Below are positions 48,390 through 63,600 of a stretch of DNA of 64,000 nt, piece after piece (the first letter of the stretch is position 1; the number at the start of each line of letters is the position of its first letter). The DNA is from Elmis aenea (lineage: Eukaryota > Arthropoda > Insecta > Coleoptera > Elmidae). The stretch covers positions 232,265 through 296,264 of the forward strand of contig CANTFG010000309.1 of NCBI GenBank assembly GCA_947652605.1, in the 5' to 3' direction. A model generated the notes under the pieces. It did no database searches and had not been told where the DNA came from. It worked only from the letters and a program-made list of their open reading frames with translations. The translations under genes were made by a program, and so were the position numbers.

Positions 48390-51300
48390 AAAACAATTGT
48401 ATTCCTGTAAAGAGGCGATGGATAAACTGTTTCTGTGATATACAAATCAATAATTAAAATTGTTCAGAAATAGTCGCTCAAGGAACATATGTATTAACTA
48501 AAGCACGGTATTTTTAGGAAATTATTAAAAATTAAAACCAGCTCATTGAAAGACATATGCAAAACAATTGTATTCATGTAAAGAGGCGATGGATAAACTG
48601 TTCCTGTGATATACATATCAATAATTAAAATTGTTTCGAAATAGTCGCTCAAGGAACATATGTATTAACTAAAGCACGGTATTTTTAGGAAATTATTAAA
48701 AATTAAAACCAGCTCATTGAAAGACATATGCAAAACAATTGTATTCATGTAAAGAGGCGATGGATAAACTGTTCCTGTCATATACAAATCAATAATTAAA
48801 ATTGTTTAGAAATAGTCGCTCAAGGAACATATGTATTAACTAAAGCACGGTATTTTTAGGAAATTATTAAAAATTAAAACCAGCTCATTGAAAGACATAT
48901 GCAAAACAATTGTATTCATGTAAAGAGGCGATGGATAAACTGTTCCTGTGATATACAAATCAATAATTAAAATTGTTCAGAAATAGTCGCTCAAGGAACA
49001 TATGTATTAACTAAAGCACGGTATTTTTAGGAAATTATTAAAAATTAAAACCAGCTCATTGAAAGACATATGCAAAACAATTTTATTCATGTAAAGAGGC
49101 GATGGATAAACTGTTCCTGTGATATACAAATCAATAATTAAAATTGTTTAGAAATAGTCGCTCAAGGAACATATGTATTAACTAAAGCACGGTATTTTTA
49201 GGAAATTATTAAAAATTAAAACCAGCTCATTGAAAGACATAATATGCAAAACAATTGTATTCCTGTAAAGAGGCGATGGATAAACTGTTTCTGTGATATA
49301 CAAATCAATAATTAAAATTGTTCAGAAATAGTCGCTCAAGGAACATATGTATTAACTAAAGCACGGTATTTTTAGGAAATTAATTATTAAAAATTAAAAC
49401 CAGCTCATTGAAAGACATATGCAAAACAATTGTATTCATGTAAAGAGGCGATAGATAAACTGTTCCTGTCATATACAAATCAATAATTAAAATTGTTTAG
49501 AAATAGTCGCTCAAGGAACATATGTATTAACTAAAGCACGGTATTTTTAGAAAATTATTAAAAATTAAAACCAGCTCATTGAAAGACATATGCAAAACAA
49601 TTTTATTCATGTAAAGAGGCGATGGATAAACTGTTCCTGTGATATACAAATCAATAATTAAAATTGTTTAGAAATAGTCGCTCAAGGAACATATGTATTA
49701 ACTAAAGCACGGTATTTTTAGGAAATTATTAAAAATTAAAACCAGCTCATTGAAAGACATATGCAAAACAATTGTATTCATGTAAAGAGGCGATGGATAA
49801 ACTGTTCCTGTGATATACAAATCAATAATTAAAATTGTTTAGAAATAGTCGCTCAAGGAACATATGTATTAACTAAAGCACGGTATTTTTAGGAAATTAT
49901 TAAAAATTAAAACCAGCTCATTGAAAGACATATGCAAAACAATTGTATTCCTGTAAAGAGGCGATGGATAAACTGTTTCTGTGATATACAAATCAATAAT
50001 TAAAATTGTTCAGAAATAGTCGCTCAAGGAACATATGTATTAACTAAAGCACGGTATTTTTAGGAAATTATTAAAAATTAAAACCAGCTCATTGAAAGAC
50101 ATATGCAAAACAATTGTATTCATGTAAAGAGGCGATGGATAAACTGTTCCTGTGATATACAAATCAATAATTAAAATTGTTTCGAAATAGTCGCTCAAGG
50201 AACATATGTATTAACTAAAGCACGGTATTTTTAGGAAATTATTAAAAATTAAAACCAGCTCATTGAAAGACATATGCAAAACAATTGTATTCATGTAAAG
50301 AGGCGATGGATAAACTGTTCCTGTCATATACAAATCAATAATTAAAATTGTTTAGAAATAGTCGCTCAAGGAACATATGTATTAACTAAAGCACGGTATT
50401 TTTAGGAAATTATTAAAAATTAAAACCAGCTCATTGAAAGACATATGCAAAACAATTGTATTCATGTAAAGAGGCGATGGATAAACTGTTCCTGTGATAT
50501 ACAAATCAATAATTAAAATTGTTCAGAAATAGTCGCTCAAGGAACATATGTATTAACTAAAGCACGGTATTTTTAGGAAATTATTAAAAATTAAAACCAG
50601 CTCATTGAAAGACATATGCAAAACAATTTTATTCATGTAAAGAGGCGATGGATAAACTGTTCCTGTGATATACAAATCAATAATTAAAATTGTTTAGAAA
50701 TAGTCGCTCAAGGAACATATGTATTAACTAAAGCACGGTATTTTTAGGAAATTATTAAAAATTAAAACCAGCTCATTGAAAGACATATGCAAAACAATTG
50801 TATTCCTGTAAAGAGGCGATGGATAAACTGTTTCTGTGATATACAAATCAATAATTAAAATTGTTCAGAAATAGTCGCTCAAGGAACATATGTATTAACT
50901 AAAGCACGGTATTTTTAGGAAATTATTAAAAATTAAAACCAGCTCATTGAAAGACATATGCAAAACAATTGTATTCATGTAAAGAGGCGATAGATAAACT
51001 GTTCCTATCATATACAAATCAATAATTAAAATTGTTTAGAAATAGTCGCTCAAGGAACATATGTATTAACTAAAGCACGGTATTTTTAGAAAATTATTAA
51101 AAATTAAAACCAGCTCATTGAAAGACATATGCAAAACAATTTTATTCATGTAAAGAGGCGATGGATAAACTGTTCCTGTGATATACAAATCAATAATTAA
51201 AATTGTTTAGAAATAGTCGCTCAAGGAACATATGTATTAACTAAAGCACGGTATTTTTAGGAAATTATTAAAAATTAAAACCAGCTCATTGAAAGACATA

Positions 51301-51490
51301 TGCAAAACAATTTTATTCATGTAAAGAGGCGATGGATAAACTGTTCCTGTGATATACAAATCAATAATTAAAATTGTTTCGAAATAGTCGCTCAAGGAAC
51401 ATATGTATTAACTAAAGCACGGTATTTTTAGGAAATTATTAAAAATTAAAACCAGCTCATTGAAAGACATATGCAAAACAATTGTATTCA
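48390..51490. repeat. 9-monomer duplication nested in the 30-mer, copy 2
   Basis: The same 9-monomer repeat is found again 30 monomers later (TTCCTGTAAAG at about 48401 and 49941), showing that the 9-mer duplication preceded duplication of the 30-mer. Confidence 0.83.
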
Positions 51491-51699
51491 TGTAAAGAGG
51501 CGATGGATAAACTGTTCCTGTGATATACAAATCAATAATTAAAATTGTTTCGAAATAGTCGCTCAAGGAACATATGTATTAACTAAAGCACGGTATTTTT
51601 AGGAAATTAGTAAAAATTAAAACCAGCTCATTGAAAGACATATGCAAAACAATTGTATTCATGTAAAGAGGCGATGGATAAACTGTTCCTGTCATATAC

Positions 51700-54600
51700 A
51701 AATCAATAATTAAAATTGTTTAGAAATAGTCGCTCAAGGAACATATGTATTAACTAAAGCACGGTATTTTTAGGAAATTATTAAGAATTAAAACCAGCTC
51801 ATTGAAAGACATATGCAAAACAATTGTATTCATGTAAAGAGGCGATGGATAAACTGTTCCTGTGATATACAAATCAATAATTAAAATTTTTTAGAAATAG
51901 TCGCTCAAGGAACATATGTATTAACTAAAGCACGGTATTTTTAGGAAATTATTAAAAATTAAAACCAGCTCATTGAAAGACATATGCAAAACAATTGTAT
52001 TCATGTAAAGAAGCGATGGATAAACTTTTCCTGTGATATACAAATCAATAATTAAAATTGTTTAGAAATAGTCGCTCAAGGAACATATGTATTAACTAAA
52101 GCACGGTATTTTTAGGAAATTATTAAAAATTAAAACCAGCTCATTGAAAGACATATGCAAAACAATTGTATTCATGTAAAAAGGCGATGGATAAACTGTT
52201 CCTGTGATATACAAATCAATAATTAAAATTGTTCAGAAATAGTCGCTCAAGGAACATATGTACTAACTAAAGCACGGTATTTTTAGGAAATTATTAAAAA
52301 TTAATACCAGCTCATTGAAAGACATATGCAAAACAATTGTATTCATGTAAAGAGGCGATGGATAAACTGTTCCTGTGACATACAAATCAATAATTAAAAT
52401 TGTTTCGAAATAGTCGCTCAAGGAACATATGTATTAACTAAAGCACGGTATTTTTAGGAAATTATTAAAAATTAAAACCAGCTCATTGAAAGACATATGC
52501 AAAACAATTGTATTCATGTAAAGAGGCGATGGATAAACTGTTCCTGTGATATACAAATCAATAATTGAAATTGTTTCGAAATAGTCGCTCAAGGAACATA
52601 TGTATTAACTAAAGCACGGTATTTTTAGAAAATTATTAAAAATTAAAACCAGCTCATTGAAAGACATATGCAAAACAATTTTATTCATGTAAAGAGGCGA
52701 TGGATAAACTGTTCCTGTCATATACAAATTAATAATTAAAATTGTTTGGAAATAGTCGCTCAAGGAACATATGTATTAACTAAAGCACGGTATTTTTAGG
52801 AAATTATTAAAAATTAAAACCAGCTCATTGAAAGACATATGCAAAACAATTTTATTCATGTAAAGAGGCGATGGATAAACTGTTCCTGTGATATACAAAT
52901 CAATAATTAAAATTGTTTAGAAATAGTCGCTCAAGGAACATATGTATTAACTAAAGCACGGTATTTTTAGGAAATTATTAAAAATTAAAACCAGCTCATT
53001 GAAAAAAATATGCAAAACAATTGTATTCATGTAAAGAGGTGATGGATAAACTGTTCCTGTCATATACAAATAAAATTGTTTAGAAATAGTCGCTCAAGGA
53101 ACATATGTATTAACTAAAGCACGGTATTTTTAGGAAATTATTAAAAATTAAAACCAGCTCATTGAAAGACATATGCAAAACAATTGTATTCATGTAAAGA
53201 GGCGATGGATAAACTGTTCCTGTGATATACAAATCAATAATTAAAATTGTTTCGAAATAGTCGCTCAAGGCATATATGTATTAACTAAAGCACGGTATTT
53301 TTAGGAAATTATTAAAAATTAAAACCAGCTCATTGAAAGACATAAGCAAAACAATTGTATTCATGTAAAGAGGCGATAGATAAACTGTTCCTGTGATATA
53401 CAAATCAATAATTAAAATTGTTTCGAAATAGTCGCTCAAGGAACATATGTATTAACTAAAGCACGGTATTTTTAGGAAATTATTAAAAATTAAAACCAGC
53501 TCATTGAAAGACATATGCAAAACAATTGTATTCATGTAAAGAGGCGATGGATAAACTGTTCCTGTGATATACAAATCAATAATTAAAATTGTTTCGAAAT
53601 AGTCGCTCAAGGAACATATGTATTAACTAAAGCACGGTATTTTTAGGAAATTAGTAAAAATTAAAACCAGCTCATTGAAAGACATATGCAAAACAATTGT
53701 ATTCATGTAAAGAAGCGATGGATAAACTTTTCCTGTGATATACAAATCAATAATTAAAATTGTTTAGAAATAGTCGCTCAAGGAACATATGTATTAACTA
53801 AAGCACGGTATTTTTAGGAAATTATTAAAAATTAAAACCAGCTCATTGAAAGACATATGCAAAACAATTGTATTCATGTAAAGAGGCGATGGATAAACTG
53901 TTCCTGTGACATACAAATCAATAATTAAAATTGTTTCGAAATAGTCGCTCAAGGAACATATGTATTAACTAAAGCACGGTATTTTTAGGAAATTATTAAA
54001 AATTAAAACCAGCTCATTGAAAGACATATGCAAAACAATTGTATTCATGTAAAGAGGCGATGGATAAACTGTTCCTGTGATATACAAATCAATAATTGAA
54101 ATTGTTTCGAAATAGTCGCACAAGGAACATATGTATTAACTAAAGCACGGTATTTTTAGGAAATTATTAAAAAGTAAAACCAGCTCATTGAAAGACATAT
54201 GCAAAACAATTGTATTCAGAGGCGATGGATAAACTGTTCCTATGATATACAAATCAATAATTAAAATTGTTTCGAAATAGTCGCTCAAGGCACATATGTA
54301 TTAACTAAAGCACGGTATTTTTAGGAAATTATTAAAAATTAAAACCAGCTCATTGAAAGACATATGCAAAACAATTGTATTCATGTAAAGAGGCGATAGA
54401 TAAACTGTTCCTGTGATATACAAATCAATAATTAAAATTGTTTCGAAATAGTCGCTCAAGGAACATATGTATTAACTAAAGCACGGTATTTTTAGGAAAT
54501 TAGTAAAAATTAAAACCAGCTCTTTAAAAGACAAATGCAAAACAATTGTATTCATGTAAAGAGGCGATGGATAAACTGTTTCTGTGATATACAAATCAAT

Positions 54601-57600
54601 AATTAAAATTGTTTAGAAATAGTCGCTCAAGGAACATATGTATTAACTAAAGCACGGTATTTTTAGGAAATTATTAAAAATTAAAACCAGCTCATTGAAA
54701 GACATATGCAAAACAATTGTATTCATGTAAAGAGGCGATGGATAAACTGTTCCTGTCATATACAAATCAATAATTAAAATTGTTTCGAAATAGTCGCTCA
54801 AGGAACATATGTATTAACTAAAGCACGGTATTTTTAGGAAATTATTAAAAATTAAAACCAGCTCATTGAAAGACATATGCAAAACAATTGTATTCATGTA
54901 AAGAGGCGATGGATAAACTGTTCCTGTGATATACAAATCAATAATTAAAATTGTTTAGAAATAGTCGCTCAAGGAACATATGTATTAACTAAAGCACGGT
55001 ATTTTTAGGAAATTATTAAAAATTAAAACCAGCTCATTGAAAGACATATGCAAAACAATTGTATTCATGTAAAGAGGCGATGGATAAACTGTTCCTGTGA
55101 TATACAAATCAATAATTAAAATTGTTTAGAAATAGTCGCTCAAGGAACATATGTATTAACTAAAGCACGGTATTTTTAGGAAATTATTAAAAATTAAAAC
55201 CAGCTCATTGAAAGACATATGCAAAACAATTGTATTCCTGTAAAGAGGCGATGGATAAACTGTTTCTGTGATATACAAATCAATAATTAAAATTGTTCAG
55301 AAATAGTCGCTCAAGGAACATATGTATTAACTAAAGCACGGTATTTTTAGGAAATTATTAAAAATTAAAACCAGCTCATTGAAAGACATATGCAAAACAA
55401 TTGTATTCATGTAAAGAGGCGATGGATAAACTGTTCCTGTCATATACAAATCAATAATTAAAATTGTTTAGAAATAGTCGCTCAAGGAACATATGTATTA
55501 ACTAAAGCACGGTATTTTTAGGAAATTATTAAAAATTAAAACCAGCTCATTGAAAGACATATGCAAAACAATTTTATTCATGTAAAGAGGCGATGGATAA
55601 ACTGTTCCTGTGATATACAAATCAATAATTAAAATTGTTTAGAAATAGTCGCTCAAGGAACATATGTATTAACTAAAGCACGGTATTTTTAGGAAATTAT
55701 TAAAAATTAAAACCAGCTCATTGAAAGACATATGCAAAACAATTGTATTCATGTAAAGAGGCGATGGATAAACTGTTCCTGTGATATACAAATCAATAAT
55801 TAAAATTGTTTCAAAATAGTCGCTCAAGGAACATATGTATTAACTAAAGCACGGTATTTTTAGGAAATTATTAAAAATTAAAACCAGCTCATTGAAAGAC
55901 ATATGCAAAACAATTGTATTCATGTAAAGAGGCGATGGATAAACTGTTCCTGTGATATACAAATCAATAATTAAAATTGTTTCGAAATAGTCGCTCAAGG
56001 AACATATGTATTAACTAAAGCACGGTATTTTTAGGAAATTATTAAAAATTAAAACCAGCTCATTGAAAGACATATGCAAAACAATTGTATTCATGTAAAG
56101 AGGCGATGGATAAACTGTTCCTGTCATATACAAATCAATAATTAAAATTGTTTAGAAATAGTCGCTCAAGGAACATATGTATTAACTAAAGCACGGTATT
56201 TTTAGGAAATTATTAAAAATTAAAACCAGCTCATTGAAAGACATGCAAAACAATTGTATTCATGTAAAGAGGCGATGGATAAACTGTTCCTGTGATATAC
56301 AAATCAATAATTAAAATTGTTCAGAAATAGTCGCTCAAGGAACATATCTATTAACTAAAGCACGGTATTTTTAGGAAATTATTAAAAATTAAAACCAGCT
56401 CATTGAAAGACATATGCAAAACAATTTTATTCATGTAAAGAGGCGATGGATAAACTGTTCCTGTGATATACAAATCAATAATTAAAATTGTTTAGAAATA
56501 GTCGCTCAAGGAACATATGTATTAACTAAAGCACGGTATTTTTAGGAAATTATTAAAAATTAAAACCAGCTCATTGAAAGACATATGCAAAACAATTGTA
56601 TTCCTGTAAAGAGGCGATGGATAAACTGTTTCTGTGATATACAAATCAATAATTAAAATTGTTCAGAAATAGTCGCTCAAGGAACATATGTATTAACTAA
56701 AGCACGGTATTTTTAGGAAATTATTAAAAATTAAAACCAGCTCATTGAAAGACATATGCAAAACAATTGTATTCATGTAAAGAGGCGATAGATAAACTGT
56801 TCCTGTCATATACAAATCAATAATTAAAATTGTTTAGAAATAGTCGCTCAAGGAACATATGTATTAACTAAAGCACGGTATTTTTAGAAAAATATTAAAA
56901 ATTAAAACCAGCTCATTGAAAGACATATGCAAAACAATTTTATTCATGTAAAGAGGCGATGGTTAAACTGTTCCTGTGATATACAAATCAATAATTAAAA
57001 TTGTTTAGAAATAGTCGCTCAAGGAACATATGTATTAACTAAAGCACGGTATTTTTAGGAAATTATTAAAAATTAAAACCAGCTCATTGAAAGACATATG
57101 CAAAACAATTGTATTCATGTAAAGAGGCGATGGATAAACTGTTCCTGTGATATACAAATCAATAATTAAAATTGTTTCGAAATAGTCGCTCAAGGAACAT
57201 ATGTATTAACTAAAGCACGGTATTTTTAGGAAATTATTAAAAATTAAAACCAGCTCATTGAAAGACATATGCAAAACAATTGTATTCATGTAAAGAGGCG
57301 ATGGATAAACTGTTCCTGTGATATACAAATCAATAATTAAAATTGTTTCGAAATAGTCGCTCAAGGAACATATGTATTAACTAAAGCACGGTATTTTTAG
57401 GAAATTAGTAAAAATTAAAACCAGCTCATTGAAAGACATATGCAAAACAATTGTATTCATGTAAAGAGGCGATGGATAAACTGTTCCTGTCATATACAAA
57501 TCAATAATTAAAATTGTTTAGAAATAGTCGCTCAAGGAACATATGTATTAACTAAAGCACGGTATTTTTAGGAAATTATTAAGAATTAAAACCAGCTCAT

Positions 57601-60600
57601 TGAAAGACATATGCAAAACAATTGTATTCATGTAAAGAGGCGATGGATAAACTGTTCCTGTGATATACAAATCAATAATTAAATTTTTTTAGAAATAGTC
57701 GCTCAAGGAACATATGTATTAACTAAAGCACGGTATTTTTAGGAAATTATTAAAAATTAAAACCAGCTCATTGAAAGACATATGCAAAACAATTGTATTC
57801 ATGTAAAGAAGCGATGGATAAACTTTTCCTGTGATATACAAATCAATAATTAAAATTGTTTAGAAATAGTCGCTCAAGGAACATATGTATTAACTAAAGC
57901 ACGGTATTTTTAGGAAATTATTAAAAATTAAAACCAGCTCATTGAAAGACATATGCAAAACAATTGTATTCATGTAAAGAGGCGATGGATAAACTGTTCC
58001 TGTGATATACAAATCAATAATTGAAATTGTTTCGAAATAGTCGCACAAGGAACATATGTATTAACTAAAGCACGGTATTTTTAGGAAATTATTAAAAATT
58101 AAAACCAGCTCTTTAAAAGACATATGCAAAACAATTGTATTCATGTAAAGAGGCGATGGATAAACTGTTCCTGTGATATACAAATCAATAATTAAAATTG
58201 TTCAGAAATAGTCGCTCAAGGAACATATGTACTAACTAAAGCACGGTATTTTTAGGAAATTATTAAAAATTAATACCAGCTCATTGAAAGACATATGCAA
58301 AACAATTTTATTCATGTAAAGAGGCGATGGATAAACTGTTCCTGTGACATACAAATCAATAATTAAAATTGTTTCGAAATAGTCGCTCAAGGAACATATG
58401 TATTAACTAAAGCACGGTATTTTTAGGAAATTATTAAAAATTAAAACCAGCTCATTGAAAGACATATGCAAAACAATTGTATTCATGTAAAGAGGCGATG
58501 GATAAACTGTTCCTGTGATATACAAATCAATAATTGAAATTGTTTCGAAATAGTCGCACAAGGAACATATGTATTAACTAAAGCACGGTATTTTTAGGAA
58601 ATTATTAAAAATTAAAACCAGCTCTTTAAAAGACATATGCAAAACAATTGTATTCATGTAAAGAGGCGATGGATAAACTGTTTCTGTGATATACAAATCA
58701 ATAATTAAAATTGTTTAGAAATAGTCGCTCAAGGAACATATGTATTAACTAAAGCACGGTATTTTTAGGAAATTATTAAAAATTAATACCAGCTCATTGA
58801 AAGACATATGCAAAACAATTGTATTCATGTAAAGAGGCGATGGATAAACTGTTCCTGTGATATACAAATCAATAAATTAAATTGTTCAGAAATAGTCGCA
58901 CAAGGAACATATGTATTAACTAAAGCACGGTATTTTTAGGAAATTAGTAAAAATTAAAACCAGCTCTTTAAGACATATGCAAAACAATTGTATTCATGTA
59001 AAGAGGCGATGGATAAACTGTTTCTGTGATATACAAATCAATAATTAAAATTGTTTAGAAATAGTCGCTCAAGGAACATATGTATTAACTAAAGCACGGT
59101 ATTTTTAGGAAATTATTAAAAAGTAAAACCAGCTCATTGAAAGACATATGCAAAACAATTGTATTCATGTAAAGAGGCGATGGATAAACTGTTCCTGTCA
59201 TATACAAATCAATAATTAAAATTGTTTGGAAATAGTCGCTCAAGGAACATATGTATTAACTAAAGCACGGTATTTTTAGGAAATTATTAAAAATTAAAAC
59301 CAGCTCATTGAAAGACATATGCAAAACAATTGTATTCATGTAAAGAGGCGATGGATAAACTGTTCCTGTGATATACAAATCAATAATTAAAATTGTTTAG
59401 AAATAGTCGCTCAAGGAACATATGTATTAACTAAAGCACGGTATTTTTAGGAAATTATTAAAAATTAAAACCAGCTCATTGAAAAAAATATGCAAAACAA
59501 TTGTATTCATGTAAAGAGGCGATGGATAAACTGTTCCTGTCATATACAAATCAATAATTAAAAAACATATGTATTAACTAAAGCACGGTATTTTTAGGAA
59601 ATTATTAAAAATTAAAACCAGCTCATTGAAAGACATATGCAAAACAATTGTATTCATGTAAAGAGGCGATGGATAAACTGTTCCTGTGATATACAAATCA
59701 ATAATTAAAATTGTTTCGAAATAGTCGCTCAAGGCATATATGTATTAACTAAAGCACGGTATTTTTAGGAAATTATTAAAAATTAAAACCAGCTCATTGA
59801 AAGACATAAGCAAAACAATTGTATTCATGTAAAGAGGCGATAGATAAACTGTTCCTGTGATATACAAATCAATAATTAAAATTGTTTCGAAATAGTCGCT
59901 CAAGGAACATATGTATTAACTAAAGCACGGTATTTTTAGGAAATTATTAAAAATTAAAACCAGCTCATTGAAAGACATATGCAAAACAATTGTATTCATG
60001 TAAAGAGGCGATGGATAAACTGTTCCTGTGATATACAAATCAATAATTAAAATTGTTTCGAAATAGTCGCTCAAGGAACATATGTATTAACTAAAGCACG
60101 GTATTTTTAGGAAATTAGTAAAAATTAAAACCAGCTCATTGAAAGACATATGCAAAACAATTGTATTCATGTAAAGAGGCGATGGATAAACTGTTCCTGT
60201 GATATACAAATCAATAATTAAAATTGTTTAGAAATAGTCGCTCAAGGAACATATGTATTAACTAAAGCACGGTATTTTTAGGAAATTAGTAAAAATTAAA
60301 ACCAGCTCATTGAAAGACATATGCAAAACAATTGTATTCATGTAAAGAGGCGATGGATAAACTGTTCCTGTGATATACAAATCAATAATTAAAATTTTTA
60401 GAAATAGTCGCTCAAGGAACATATGTATTAACTAAAGCACGGTATTTTTAGGAAATTATTAAAAATTAAAACCAGCTCATTGAAAGACATATGCAAAACA
60501 ATTGTATTCATGTAAAGAGGCGATGGATAAACTGTTCCTGTCATATACAAATTAATAATTAAAATTGTTTCGAAATAGTCGCACAAGGAACATATGTATT

Positions 60601-63600
60601 AACTAAAGCACGGTATTTTTAGGAAATTATTAAAAATTAAAACCAGCTCATTGAAAGACATATGCAAAACAATTTTATTCATGTAAAGAGGCGATGAATA
60701 AACTGTTCCTGTCATATACAAATTAATAATTAAAATTGTTTCGAAATAGTCGCACAAGGAACATATGTATTAACTAAAGCACGGTATTTTTAGGAAATTA
60801 TTAAAAATTAAAACCAGCTTATTGAAAGACATATGCAAAACAATTTTATTCATGTAAAGAGGCGATGGATAAACTGTTCCTGTGATATACAAATCAATAA
60901 TTAAAATTGTTTAGAAATAGTCGCTCAAGGAACATATGTATTAACTAAAGCACGGTATTTTTAGGAAATTATTAAAAATTAAAACCAGCTCATTGAAAGA
61001 CATATGCAAAACAATTGTATTCATGTAAAGAGGCGATGGATAAACTGTTCCTGTGATATACAAATCAATAATTAAAATTGTTTAGAAATAGTCGCTCAAG
61101 GAACATATGTATTAACTAAAGCACGGTATTTTTAGGAAATTATTAAAAATTAAAACCAGCTCATTGAAAGACATATGCAAAACAATTGTATTCATGTAAA
61201 GAGGCGATGGATAAACTGTTCCTGTGATATACAAATCAATAATTAAAATTGTTTCGAAATAGTCGCTCAAGGAACATATGTATTAACTAAAGCACGGTAT
61301 TTTTAGGAAATTATTAAAAATTAAAACCAGCTCATTGAAAGACATATGCAAAACAATTGTATTCATGTAAAGAGGCGATGGATAAACTGTTCCTGTGATA
61401 TACAAATCAATAATTAAAATTGTTTCGAAATAGTCGCTCAAGGAACATATGTATTAACTAAAGCACGGTATTTTTAGGAAATTATTAAAAATTAAAACCA
61501 GCTCATTGAAAGACATATGCAAAACAATTGTATTCATGTAAAGAGGCGATGGATAAACTGTTCCTGTGATATACAAATCAATAATTAAAATTGTTTAGAA
61601 ATAGTCGCTCAAGGAACATATGTATTAACTAAAGCACGGTATTTTTAGGAAATTATTAAAAATTAAAACCAGCTCATTGAAAGACATATGCAAAACAATT
61701 GTATTCATGTAAAGAGGCGATGGATAAACTGTTCCTGTGATATACAAATCAATAATTAAAATTGTTTCGAAATAGTCGCTCAAGGAACATATGTATTAAC
61801 TAAAGCACGGTATTTTTAGGAAATTATTAAAAATTAAAACCAGCCCATTGAAAGACATATGCAAAACAATTGTATTCATGTAAAGAGGCGATGGATAAAC
61901 TGTTCCTGTGATATACAAATCAATAATTAAAATCGTTTAGAAATAGTCGCTCAAGGAACATATGTATTAACTAAAGCACGGTATTTTTAGGAAATTATTA
62001 AAAATTAAAACCAGCTCATTGAAAGACATATGCAAAACTATTGTATTCATGTAAAGAGGCGATGGATAAACTGTTCCTGTCATATACAAATCAATAATTA
62101 AAATTGTTTAGAAATAGTCGCTCAAGGAACATATGTATTAACTAAAGCACGGTATTTTTAGGAAATTATTAAAAATTAAAACCAGCTCATTGAAAGACAT
62201 ATGCAAAACAATTGTATTCATGTAAAGAGGCGATGGATAAACTGTTCCTGTGATATACAAATCAATAATTAAAATTGTTCAGAAATAGTCGCTCAAGGAA
62301 CATATGTATTAACTAAAGCACGGTATTTTTAGGAAATTATTAAAAATTAAAACCAGCTCATTGAAAGACATATGCAAAACAATTGTATTCATGTAAAGAG
62401 GCGATGGATAAACTGTTCCTGTGATATACAAATCAATAATTAAAATTGTTTCAAAATAGTCGCACAAGGAACATATGTATTAACTAAAGCACGGTATTTT
62501 TAGGAAATTATTAAAAATTAAAACCAGCTCATTGAAAGACATATGCAAAACAATTGTATTCATGTAAAGAGGCGATGGATAAACTGTTTCTGTGATATAC
62601 AAATCAATAATTAAAATTGTTTAGAAATAGTCGCTCAAGGAACATATGTATTAACTAAAGCACGGTATTTTTAGGAAATTATTAAAAATTAAAACCAGCT
62701 CATTGAAAGACATATGCAAAACAATTGTATTCATGTAAAGAGGCGATGGATAAACTGTTCCTGTGATATACAAATCAATAAATTAAATTGTTCAGAAATA
62801 GTCGCTCAAGGAACATATGTACTAACTAAAGCACGGTATTTTTAGGAAATTATTAAAAATTAATACCAGCTCATTGAAAGACATGCAAAACAATTGTATT
62901 CATGTAAAGAGGCGATGGATAAACTGTTCCTGTGATATACAAATCAATAATTAAAATTGTTTCGAAATAGTCGCTCAAGGAACATATGTATTAACTAAAG
63001 CACGGTATTTTTAGGAAATTATTAAAAAGTAAAACCAGCTCATTGAAAGACATATGCAAAACAATTGTATTCATGTAAAGAGGCGATGGATAAACTGTTC
63101 CTGTGATATACAAATCAATAATTGAAATTGTTTCGAAATAGTCGCACAAGGAACATATGTATTAACTAAAGCACGGTATTTTTAGGAAATTAGTAAAAAT
63201 TAAAACCAGCTCTTTAAGACATATGCAAAACAATTGTATTCATGTAAAGAGGCGATGGATAAACTGTTTCTGTGATATACAAATCAATAATTAAAATTGT
63301 TTAGAAATAGTCGCTCAAGGAACATATGTATTAACTAAAGCACGGTATTTTTAGGAAATTATTAAAAATTAAAACCAGCTCATTGAAAGACATATGCAAA
63401 ACAATTGTATTCATGTAAAGAGGCGATGGATAAACTGTTCCTGTCATATACAAATCAATAATTAAAATTGTTTGGAAATAGTCGCTCAAGGAACATATGT
63501 ATTAACTAAAGCACGGTATTTTTAGGAAATTATTAAAAATTAAAACCAGCTCATTGAAAGACATATGCAAAACAATTTTATTCATGTAAAGAGGCGATGG

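Larger units (their letters stand above)
42200..52465. repeat. 30-monomer higher-order unit (about 5.13 kb) in two copies
   Basis: Private markers repeat at 5130 bp (30 x 171): GATGAATAAAC context at 42254 and 47384, TTCCTATGATATAC at 42444 and 47574, CAGCTCTTTAAAAGACAAAT at 42724 and 47854. Further right the offset is 5137 because copy 2 gained 3 and 4 bases near 49241 and 49381 (for example CATATGTACTAACTAAAG about 47119 and 52256). The first markers also occur 3933 bp (23 monomers) earlier at 38321, 38511 and 38791, so an older, shorter relative precedes the two copies. Confidence 0.9.
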
